DNA of 38,758 bases from Gemmatimonadota bacterium (lineage in GTDB: Bacteria; Gemmatimonadota; Gemmatimonadetes; Gemmatimonadales; GWC2-71-9), in assembly GCA_003220985.1 (NCBI GenBank), contig QHTY01000153.1:5439-44196 (forward strand), written 5' to 3'. The stretch's first letter is position 1, and every line of letters starts with the position of its first letter. The notes beneath the pieces are model-generated. The model saw only the letters and a list, made by a program, of their open reading frames with translations. It had not been told where the DNA came from and made no database searches. Below are positions 1 through 5,800 of the stretch, piece after piece. Both the position numbers and the translations under genes were made by a program.

Positions 1-259
1 TCCCCGGCGTGTCGTCGCCCTGCAGCGTCGTCAAGTCCATGCAGGTGATCGCCCGGAGCAACCATGCGGCCTGCCATTCCTTCTTTACGGTGCGGCGCGT
101 CGGGATGGTCGCGGCGCGGCGTTCCACGGCGCTGCGATTGACGCGCAGGCCGCGGATGACATCGAGAGCGAGCGCCATGCCCTGATTGCGGTCCTCCCCG
201 GGAGGAGGAACCGGGCGAGTGACACCGAGGGGACGCAGCCGATCCGACGTGACCTTCAT
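1..259 (-). CDS. deoC: Deoxyribose-phosphate aldolase (DeoC), N-terminal part, cut by window edge
   Basis: I translated this partial gene from the minus strand, starting at the ATG at 257-259. It reads about 86 residues and runs off the left edge. The segment RRTVKKEWQAAWLL, followed by ITCMDLTTLQGDDTPG, matches the N-terminal part of the long (animal-type) deoxyribose-phosphate aldolases. These enzymes cleave 2-deoxyribose-5-phosphate to acetaldehyde and glyceraldehyde-3-phosphate in deoxynucleoside catabolism in the cytoplasm. The catalytic lysines lie beyond the window and cannot be checked. It starts 34 bases after the stop of the Cys-rich gene on the same strand, so the two are probably cotranscribed. 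No clear Shine-Dalgarno sequence precedes the ATG. The family call is confident; completeness is unknown. Confidence 0.85.
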   Translation of the reverse strand, partial: MKVTSDRLRPLGVTRPVPPPGEDRNQGMALALDVIRGLRVNRSAVERRAATIPTRRTVKKEWQAAWLLRAITCMDLTTLQGDDTPG

Positions 260-293
260 GTTGGCGGGAGAATGCGGATCGCTGCTGGAAAAG

Positions 294-1478
294 TCAACGC
301 GAGACGGGAATTCCCGCGCCCTGGCGGCACGCGTCGATGGCGCGCGGCTCCCGCGCCTGCACGCACTGCTCCTCGCGCTCCGGCAGACCCGCGAGCAGCG
401 TGGCGATTTCTTCGCCCAACGCGTGATAGCACGTCGGTCCGCCGGGCTCGCTCGCGACGATCTGGCAAAAGGCGAACGCCGCGGGGGTGGTCGCGGTCCA
501 ATCCACCAGCGCCTTCACCGCACCGAAGTAGCACGCGGGGCGGTTGGGCTCACTCGCCTTGTGGCAGAGATCGGCCGTCTTCTGCGGATCACGCAGCGTG
601 TACGACGTGATGTCGCGGCCCAGGCTTTGAAAGCAGACGGGACGCACGCGCGCCGGTGCACGCTCGCAGGACTTCGCCGCGTCCGCGAGGTTGCCGTGAT
701 TCAGATTGAGCATGACCGATGTCTGCATCTGATAGCAGGCGTTCAAGTACCGGTCGGCCATGATCGAACAGGGATAGAGTGGATCAGCGGGATCCATGGC
801 CTTGAACGTCGTGCCCATCACCATGTGGTGGTGGGTGTGCGCGGACAGCATGGTCGCGGGATGGTGCGGCGCGGTCGCGTTGATGACGCTTTCCATGAAT
901 GCGCCGCCATAGCACGACTCGCGATCCCAGCCGTCGGAGAGGAGATCGCAGTCCGTGAGCGCGCGCGGCAGATCGTGGTCATACAGCATTGTCAGGCCGT
1001 GGCCCATGCCGTGGACGCACTGGAAGAGGACCCAGCGACTCGCGCCGGGCTGCTTGAACGGCTGGCACAGCGCCTCGACTTCGGGCTGGGTCACCTGATC
1101 GCGCGATTCGAAGTACGCCTGGATCACCCCATGGCGGCAGCCCGACGAAGAGCCGTCACCGCAGGCCGTAAACGTGGCCGGAATGTCGGTAGAAAGACTG
1201 AACGCCTCGATGCCGATGCCGTGCGCGAACTCGTGCGCGTGTTCCGCCGCGTCGGGGTCCGCTGCGGCGATCGCCTCCAACGTCGCCACCGCAGCGGCCA
1301 CGCCGTGCTTCTTGAGCCGCTCGGAGAGCAGTTGCGTGTAACAGGTGCTGCGTGCCTCACCCGCGAAGCGAAGGCAAGCCGCGCCGCCCTTCCCTACACC
1401 CGAAGCGAACCGATTGGCGGCGATGCCGGCCACGGCCACCACGCCGATCGCGATGAGCAGCTTCTGCGTTTGCGTCAT
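294..1478 (-). CDS. Exported Cys-pair tandem-repeat protein of unknown function
   Basis: A 394-residue protein whose family I cannot name. The N-terminus has a short polar start and a hydrophobic stretch (about residues 7-21), consistent with a signal anchor or signal peptide. The rest holds exactly 18 cysteines in nine successive pairs, mostly C-x(10-11)-C followed by Tyr, Phe, Arg or Val. In the C-terminal half the units repeat roughly every 30-35 residues. His-rich motifs sit in the first half: HAHEFAHGIG, GCRHGVIQAYF, CVHGMGHGL and a run of His near THHHMVMG. The pairs suggest one disulfide per helical repeat in an oxidising compartment, and the His/Cys motifs suggest metal binding; both are inferences. 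It lies just upstream of deoC and is divergent from the lpxH-like gene, with a TANNNT box six bases before the ATG. Confidence 0.75.
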   Translation of the reverse strand: MTQTQKLLIAIGVVAVAGIAANRFASGVGKGGAACLRFAGEARSTCYTQLLSERLKKHGVAAAVATLEAIAAADPDAAEHAHEFAHGIGIEAFSLSTDIPATFTACGDGSSSGCRHGVIQAYFESRDQVTQPEVEALCQPFKQPGASRWVLFQCVHGMGHGLTMLYDHDLPRALTDCDLLSDGWDRESCYGGAFMESVINATAPHHPATMLSAHTHHHMVMGTTFKAMDPADPLYPCSIMADRYLNACYQMQTSVMLNLNHGNLADAAKSCERAPARVRPVCFQSLGRDITSYTLRDPQKTADLCHKASEPNRPACYFGAVKALVDWTATTPAAFAFCQIVASEPGGPTCYHALGEEIATLLAGLPEREEQCVQAREPRAIDACRQGAGIPVSR

Positions 1479-1484
1479 GGTAGA

Positions 1485-1525
1485 ACAGTAATGTGCTTGC
1501 GTGCGTGATTCCAGCTTCCTAAGCT
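1485..1525. promoter_or_regulatory. Overlapping divergent promoters, both with leaderless-type geometry
   Basis: For the minus-strand gene, TACTGT (1485-1490) ends exactly six bases before its ATG; a weak -35 TGGAAT (1508-1513) lies 17 bases upstream. For the plus-strand gene, TTGCGT (1497-1502), a 17-base spacer and TAAGCT (1520-1525) end six bases before the GTG at 1532. A -10 box this close to the start codon puts transcription initiation at or next to the start codon. The two promoters interleave, so they probably exclude each other. The motifs are seen directly; their activity is inferred. Confidence 0.45.
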
Positions 1526-1531
1526 TGGACC

Positions 1532-2278
1532 GTGTCCCGCGTGATCGTCGTAGCGGACGCCCATCTCGGTCAGGTGCCGCCCGCCGTCGGGACGGCCTTT
1601 CACGACTTTCTCGACGCCGTGCCCCGGCCTGGCGACCATCTCGTGGTGACGGGCGATCTCTTCGACTTCTGGTTCGAGTATCCGAGCGTCATCCCCCGCA
1701 AGCATTTCGCCACCGCCGCCAAGTTGCAGGAGGTCCGCACGCGCGGGGTGCCGATCACATTCGTGGGCGGCAATCACGACCGCTGGGGCGGCTCGTTCTT
1801 CACGCGCGATCTGGGGATTCAATTCTTCGGCGGCGCGGTCGAGCTGGACTTGAACGGGCGCCGCGCCTTCATCGCGCACGGCGACGGCCTCACGGAGCAG
1901 CACTGGACCGGCGCGCTCATGCACCGGTTCACGCGCCATCCCATCACGGTCGCCGTGTTCCGCATCCTGCACCCCACCGTCGGCTTCTGGATCGCGGATC
2001 TGTTCTCCCGTCATCTCGCCGACAATACCAAGGACCGCGCCGTGCTCGATCGCGCCGCCGCCGCACAGCGGAAGTGGGCGGCCGATTTCCTGCAGCGGCA
2101 TCCCGCGGTCCAGCTCGTCATCATGGCGCACACGCATCGGCCCGTGGTCGAGCGCTTGCCCGATGGTCGCATCTATCTGAATCCGGGCGCGTTCCTGGAT
2201 GGCGGGCGCTACGCCGTCATCACGCCCGAGGCTGTGGAGTTGAAGCAATTCACAACGGCACGACCTCAACCTGCTTGA
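1532..2278 (+). CDS. lpxH: LpxH-like UDP-2,3-diacylglucosamine diphosphatase (metallophosphoesterase)
   Basis: A 248-residue calcineurin-like phosphoesterase. Metal-binding motifs appear in order: DAHLG (D9, H11), GDLFDFW (D42), GGNHDRW (N81, H82), AHGD (H116) and AHTHRP (H200, H202). GDLFDFWFEY and the overall length fit the LpxH group, which hydrolyses UDP-2,3-diacylglucosamine to lipid X in lipid A synthesis at the inner membrane. The start is the GTG at 1532, directly before the conserved RVIVVADAHLG strand. No Shine-Dalgarno is seen, but a -10-like box lies six bases upstream. The gene is convergent with murI and their ends overlap by 29 bases. Another cytoplasmic metallophosphoesterase role is possible, because LpxH-like enzymes outside proteobacteria are less well defined. 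Confidence 0.78.
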   Translation: MSRVIVVADAHLGQVPPAVGTAFHDFLDAVPRPGDHLVVTGDLFDFWFEYPSVIPRKHFATAAKLQEVRTRGVPITFVGGNHDRWGGSFFTRDLGIQFFGGAVELDLNGRRAFIAHGDGLTEQHWTGALMHRFTRHPITVAVFRILHPTVGFWIADLFSRHLADNTKDRAVLDRAAAAQRKWAADFLQRHPAVQLVIMAHTHRPVVERLPDGRIYLNPGAFLDGGRYAVITPEAVELKQFTTARPQPA

Positions 2279-3044
2279 GCTTCTCTCCCAGAAACACGGC
2301 TCCCACTTTCCGAAAATGCGGCTCGTCATCCGACACGACGAAGCGGTGATCGTGGGCGCCGCCGTTCGCCAGGAGGTTCCGGCGCTCCAGTTCCTTCGAT
2401 ACCGCCGTCGCCGTCTCCTCCGCAGAGTCGACCAGCTTCACGTCCGGCCCCATCACGCGCGCCAGCAGCGGCTTGAGTAAGGGATAGTGCGTGCAGCCGA
2501 GGACCAGCACGTCCACCTTGGCACGCTGCAGCGGCGCCAGATACTCGCGCGCAATGAGGTCGGCGGCGGGATGCTCGAACCATCCTTCCTCAACGAGGGG
2601 GACAAACAGGGGGCATGGTTCGCTGTGGACGCGGGCATCCGGGCGGAGTGCCTGGATCGCGCGCTCGTACGCCCCGCTCGCGATCGTGCCGGCAGTGCCG
2701 ATCACGCCGATCGTTCCCGTCTTGGTCGCGGCCACGGCGGCGCGCGCACCCGGCTCGATCACGCCGACGACGGGCACCGACGACTGCGCCTGCAGGTAGC
2801 CGAGCGCATGCGCCGTGCTCGTGTTGCACGCTACGACGACGGCTTTCACCCCGCGATGCAGCAGATAGGCGAGAATCTCGGCGCTGTAGCGACGCACGGT
2901 GTCCGGTGACTTCGGGCCGTACGGCACGCGCGCTGTGTCGCCAAAGTAAATGACCGACTCATGCGGCAGGCGCTCGAACAGCGCGCGTGCCACCGTGAGC
3001 CCGCCGATCCCCGAATCGAACACGCCGAGCGGAGCGTTATTCAT
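2250..3044 (-). CDS. murI: Glutamate racemase
   Basis: This 264-residue protein interconverts L- and D-glutamate, supplying D-Glu for peptidoglycan precursors in the cytoplasm. Family motifs are complete: GVFDSGIGGLTV (D10, S11), the first catalytic cysteine in VVACNTSTA (C73), and the second in VLGCTHYPLL (C184). Length is normal. The ATG at 3044 sits inside the end of the DUF5683 gene (8-base overlap), so translation is probably coupled. It is the last gene of the long minus-strand run. Its 3' end overlaps the convergent lpxH-like gene by 29 bases, with no terminator between them, so antisense transcription through the junction is likely. Confidence 0.97.
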   Translation of the reverse strand: MNNAPLGVFDSGIGGLTVARALFERLPHESVIYFGDTARVPYGPKSPDTVRRYSAEILAYLLHRGVKAVVVACNTSTAHALGYLQAQSSVPVVGVIEPGARAAVAATKTGTIGVIGTAGTIASGAYERAIQALRPDARVHSEPCPLFVPLVEEGWFEHPAADLIAREYLAPLQRAKVDVLVLGCTHYPLLKPLLARVMGPDVKLVDSAEETATAVSKELERRNLLANGGAHDHRFVVSDDEPHFRKVGAVFLGEKLKQVEVVPL

Positions 3045-3528
3045 GGACCGGGATACTCACGCCGATGCCGCCGGGGAAAGCGCGGACCTTGAGATCGGGG
3101 GGGAAATCACGCAGGTGGGCCGAGACGTAGGCCTCGGCGCCCGAGAAGAGATGATTGAAGACCCAGAGCACGAGCCAGTCCTGCACCTCCTGGCGCTTGA
3201 GCCGGAGGTTTTTCGAGTGAATCTCCTTGAGGTAGTTCGCTTCCTGTTGCGCCTTGAACGTCATCATGGCCGTGACGCCTTCCCAGGCCACGAACGCGGC
3301 GCCCGTCAGCGGCCGCCCCGTGGCCGCCTGCCCCCATCCGGGAAGCAGGAAAGACCGGAAGAAAGCGCCCATGGGCCGGAGGCCGCGATGCATGGTGTCG
3401 GCCGGGAGGACTATGCGAGCGGTATCAGTTCGCGTCGTATCCTGTCCTACAAGTCTGCACGTCGGCACGACTGCAAGAGCGACCACGAATGCGATCGCGT
3501 GCCGACGTGCAGACGTGCCGTCGTGCAT
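3037..3528 (-). CDS. DUF5683-type small membrane protein with signal sequence
   Basis: A 163-residue protein. The reading frame is open further upstream, but the ATG at 3526-3528 is chosen because it starts two bases after the lipid kinase stop and gives a normal signal sequence (basic start, then AIAFVVALAVV). The mature part has a motif close to FLLPGWGQAATGRP, followed by a hydrophobic segment and the conserved WVFNHLFSGAEAYVSAHL. This pattern is that of DUF5683, whose function is unknown; envelope location is inferred. Inverted repeat arms flank the signal-peptide codons (3453-3469 and 3498-3514). It overlaps murI by 8 bases. Confidence 0.75.
   Translation of the reverse strand: MHDGTSARRHAIAFVVALAVVPTCRLVGQDTTRTDTARIVLPADTMHRGLRPMGAFFRSFLLPGWGQAATGRPLTGAAFVAWEGVTAMMTFKAQQEANYLKEIHSKNLRLKRQEVQDWLVLWVFNHLFSGAEAYVSAHLRDFPPDLKVRAFPGGIGVSIPVHE
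3453..3514. repeat. 17-bp perfect inverted repeat inside the DUF5683 signal-peptide region
   Basis: The arms GTCTGCACGTCGGCACG (3453-3469) and CGTGCCGACGTGCAGAC (3498-3514) are exact reverse complements separated by 28 bases. They encode the residues on either side of the hydrophobic core of the signal peptide. The second arm is followed by a partial repeat of the same bases (GTGCCGTCGTGC). It looks like a mobile or dispersed palindromic element that has been accommodated in frame. Folding in mRNA near the start codon could also lower translation; that is inference. Confidence 0.6.
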
Positions 3529-3530
3529 TC

Positions 3531-4430
3531 TCACCGCGCTACCAGGACGTTCAATCTTCCGCGCTCTAATTCCACGGTGCACTCGTTTACTCCCGGCTCC
3601 CGCAATTCGCCGTCGACATGCAGCATGAGTGGCTGCTCGGGCGACCGCACCACGAGCTTCGCCGTCTTGATGATGGCCACCTCGCGCATCTTCACGTGCG
3701 TCCCACGCATGACGCGTGGAATGGCGAGGAGAAATCGCGGCAGCGAGACCCGCCGGATCATGCACACATCCAGCTTCCCATCGGCGGGATCCGCGTCCGG
3801 CGCGAAGCGATAGCTGCCGCCCGAGGTCGTGCCGTTGCAGACCTCGATCATCATCATGTACCCGCGTTCGCGAAATCCGGGTGCGGTGACCTCGAAGACC
3901 ATGGGCTGGAACTTGAAGAAGGTCTGCACGACGGGCACGAGGTACGACAGAAACCCGCGCAGATGCTGCATCCGGTCCCGGCTTTTCACGACGGCCGGGG
4001 CGAACCCGAATCCGACGCTATTGACGAACCACTCCCCCCCTCCCGACACGCGGCCTACATCGAAGCGACGGGAACGGCCGGTCACGAGCCGGGCGACGGC
4101 GCGCGGCGGGTCATGACGGTAGACACCCAGCATCTTGGCAAAATCGTTGCCGGAGCCGACCGGGATGACCCCGAGTGCGGCATCCGAGTCGCTGCAGAGC
4201 AACCCGTTGGCCACCTCATGGACAGTGCCGTCGCCGCCGACCGCCACGACGTGCGTGGCCCCCTGCTGGACGGCTTGCGCCGCCAGCGCTTGCGCGTGAC
4301 CCGGACCTTCTGTCCGGACGAGATCCACCGCCCACCCTTGCGCCCGGAATGCGCGCGCGACGACCGACTCGACGCGGCGTGCCGCGCCTCGCCCGGCGGC
4401 GGGATTGAGGATGACATGGGCATGAAGCAC
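3531..4430 (-). CDS. Diacylglycerol/lipid kinase family protein (YegS/DagK type)
   Basis: A 299-residue lipid kinase of the DAGK catalytic family. It starts VILNPAAGRG, and GGDGT (residues 65-69) is the nucleotide-binding signature. PVGSGNDFAKMLG follows, and the C-terminal half has the typical beta-sandwich with HVDGE. Such enzymes phosphorylate diacylglycerol or related lipids using ATP at the inner membrane face; the substrate cannot be told from sequence. The GTG at 4430 is used because it gives the complete N-terminal strand. A strong hairpin (4431-4461) abuts this start codon on the 5' side. The DUF5683 gene follows after two bases, so the two are cotranscribed. Confidence 0.88.
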   Translation of the reverse strand: MLHAHVILNPAAGRGAARRVESVVARAFRAQGWAVDLVRTEGPGHAQALAAQAVQQGATHVVAVGGDGTVHEVANGLLCSDSDAALGVIPVGSGNDFAKMLGVYRHDPPRAVARLVTGRSRRFDVGRVSGGGEWFVNSVGFGFAPAVVKSRDRMQHLRGFLSYLVPVVQTFFKFQPMVFEVTAPGFRERGYMMMIEVCNGTTSGGSYRFAPDADPADGKLDVCMIRRVSLPRFLLAIPRVMRGTHVKMREVAIIKTAKLVVRSPEQPLMLHVDGELREPGVNECTVELERGRLNVLVAR

Positions 4431-4461
4431 GCGGCAGACAAGATATCATCTCGTCTGCCGC
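4431..4461 (-). promoter_or_regulatory. Hairpin abutting the lipid kinase start codon
   Basis: GCGGCAGAC (4431-4439) and GTCTGCCGC (4453-4461) form a perfect 9-bp stem. After one mismatch the stem continues with AGAT/ATCT around a three-base loop. It ends immediately next to the GTG start at 4430 and has no T-tract, so it is not a typical intrinsic terminator. It would occupy the ribosome-binding region of the kinase mRNA, which suggests control of translation or an mRNA-processing site. A TATCTT box lies inside its 3' half. Confidence 0.5.
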
Positions 4462-4490
4462 CGAAGAGTGCCGCGAACTACAGGTTCCCG

Positions 4491-4835
4491 TTACTTGGCG
4501 AGATAGCGCTCGTCCCAATCGATGGCAAACTCGACGCTGCAGCGACCGCACAGGAGTTTGCTGGGCTTGCCGCGCAGCGCGACACGATCGCGACACGAGG
4601 GGCACACGAGGTACCGATCACCCATTTCCACCTTACGCGGCACATTATCCGGCCGCGGCACCACGGTCCATTTGCGGGGTGGCGTACGCGAGATCTGGAG
4701 GAACGCGCGGACGACCGCGACGGGTGTGCCTTTCACATCGACGACGGCGGCGAGCCCTTGGGCCTTGATCAGCCGGTACCAGGCGCCGCGGCGCAGATTG
4801 CAGTTCACATCGGCTTGGAGACGAGCCCACACCAT
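4491..4835 (-). CDS. Zinc-ribbon protein of the GAWYR family, paralogue 1
   Basis: A 114-residue protein, third in transcription order of three tandem paralogues. The N-terminal half has LRRGAWYRL and a small beta-rich segment ending WTVVPRPD. The C-terminal half has a four-cysteine zinc ribbon: YLVCPSCRDR, then LLCGRCSVEFAIDW. There is no signal peptide or membrane segment, so it is cytoplasmic. The WYR-containing half resembles a small SH3-like or PilZ-like barrel, but I do not recognise the family. It starts at ATG 4835 after a weak GAGAG ribosome site and is followed by the lipid kinase hairpin. Function is unknown; nucleic-acid or protein binding is only a guess from the ribbon. Confidence 0.7.
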   Translation of the reverse strand: MVWARLQADVNCNLRRGAWYRLIKAQGLAAVVDVKGTPVAVVRAFLQISRTPPRKWTVVPRPDNVPRKVEMGDRYLVCPSCRDRVALRGKPSKLLCGRCSVEFAIDWDERYLAK

Positions 4836-4909
4836 CCGTTACTCTCTCGGCAGCGAAGGGGCGATAAGAGTAACGTGGTCCGACCGAATGCGAAGTGATG
4901 ATTGTCACC

Positions 4910-5263
4910 CTAGACTTTGACACCGTTCTCGGGCCAGTTGATCTCGAACTCCTTCCGGCACTTCACGCACTCGTGCGCCTTGGCCCGCTTCGGAAGCGGC
5001 GCGCGTGCCCGACAGTTGGGGCAGACGCCGTACGTTCCCCGAAGCTGCGGCGGCGCTCGGCGATTGTCCTTCGCGCCCTCCACCACGCTCCAGCGCAGCG
5101 GCGGTCGTTGCTGGATCTCGAGCCACGCCCGCAGTACGCCAAGGCGGCGGTGGTTCACTTCGATAACTGCTTGGAGGTCATTGAGTTCGAGGACGCGGTA
5201 CCAGGCGCCCTTGCGAAGCTTGAGCGGGACATCGTCCTGGACGCGGGCAAATAACAACGCCAT
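4910..5263 (-). CDS. Zinc-ribbon protein of the GAWYR family, paralogue 2
   Basis: A 117-residue paralogue of its two neighbours, sharing LRKGAWYRV, RWSVVEG, YGVCPNCRAR and ECVKCRKEFEINW. The reading frame is open further upstream, but the ATG at 5261-5263 is chosen because AAGGAG lies five bases before it and because the family start then aligns. A -10-like TATATT (5304-5309) lies in the 69-base gap upstream, so this copy may have its own promoter. The linker between the two halves has diverged most from the other copies (PRP replaced by EGA), so the three proteins are not redundant recent duplicates. Function is unknown. Confidence 0.7.
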   Translation of the reverse strand: MALLFARVQDDVPLKLRKGAWYRVLELNDLQAVIEVNHRRLGVLRAWLEIQQRPPLRWSVVEGAKDNRRAPPQLRGTYGVCPNCRARAPLPKRAKAHECVKCRKEFEINWPENGVKV

Positions 5264-5303
5264 CACGGCTCCTTGTGGGGGAGACGAGAATGGGCGCGGG
5301 CAC

Positions 5304-5309
5304 AATATA
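5304..5309 (-). promoter_or_regulatory. Candidate -10 box for zinc-ribbon paralogue 2
   Basis: TATATT on the minus strand matches five of six bases of the TATAAT consensus in an otherwise GC-rich 69-base gap. It would give an untranslated leader of about 35 bases containing the AAGGAG ribosome site. No good -35 hexamer is seen at 16-18 bases. Confidence 0.35.
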
Positions 5310-5332
5310 CGACGAGCCGGTAAACGCAACAG

Positions 5333-5677
5333 TCAGGAGTTCTCCCAGCCGATGTCGAAAACTCCATTGCATTTCGGACAGCGCATGCTCGTGGCGTGCT
5401 CCTCCAGGCGCGCCCGCTCTCGGCAATTGGGGCAGACGGCGTAGCGTGCGCCCCAGGTCATCGGCATACGCGGTGAGTGAGACGGTCGTGGCACCACCGC
5501 CCAAAGCTTCGGGCGTTCCGGCAGAATCTCGAGTGACTGCCGCGGGAAGGGAGTCGGCTTCCCATTGATGTCGAGCACGACTTCAGCTGGCGACAGTTTG
5601 ACGACGCGATACCACGCGCCGCGGCGCAGATGCCCTTCTTCCGATGGACGGATACGAGCCCACTGTGCGGTAGCCAT
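5333..5677 (-). CDS. Zinc-ribbon protein of the GAWYR family, paralogue 3
   Basis: A 114-residue protein and the first of the tandem triplet in transcription order. It shares LRRGAWYRV, LWAVVPRP, YAVCPNCRER and RCPKCNGVFDIGW with its neighbours, with zinc-ribbon cysteines at C-x2-C and C-x2-C. It starts at ATG 5677, preceded by GGAGG at normal spacing, only 29 bases after the tRNA-Sec CCA end, so it may be cut from the same transcript. Soluble and cytoplasmic by sequence. Function is unknown; the family seems to combine a small beta barrel with a rubredoxin-like metal site. Confidence 0.7.
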   Translation of the reverse strand: MATAQWARIRPSEEGHLRRGAWYRVVKLSPAEVVLDINGKPTPFPRQSLEILPERPKLWAVVPRPSHSPRMPMTWGARYAVCPNCRERARLEEHATSMRCPKCNGVFDIGWENS

Positions 5678-5706
5678 CGTCCCTCCGAGACTCAGCTATG
5701 CAGTCG

Positions 5707-5800
5707 TGGCGGGAGCGTGTAGGAATCGAACCTACCGAGGCCCGTTAGAGCCCCAAACAGTTTTGAAGACTGCTCAGGCCACCAGGCCCAATCCGCTCCC
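5707..5800 (-). tRNA. selC: tRNA-Sec, anticodon TCA
   Basis: This 94-base gene, CCA included, folds as a bacterial selenocysteine tRNA. The acceptor is GGGAGCG with CGCTCCC; an eighth position would be a G-A mismatch. The D stem has six pairs (TGGGCC/GGCCTG) with a four-base loop. The anticodon loop CTTCAAA carries TCA. The long variable arm has seven pairs around TAAC, and the T arm GTAGG/CCTAC holds TTCGATT. The discriminator base is G and CCA is encoded (5707-5709). It reads UGA codons as selenocysteine with SelA, SelB and SelD, none of which is in the window. Its first 27 bases are also the end of the upstream glycosyltransferase gene. Confidence 0.95.

Noticed and set aside
186..1508. 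440-codon open frame on the plus strand
   Set aside because: It runs antisense to the Cys-pair protein and part of deoC. The translation is Arg/Ala-rich without motifs, whereas the minus-strand product shows regular Cys pairs and a signal sequence.
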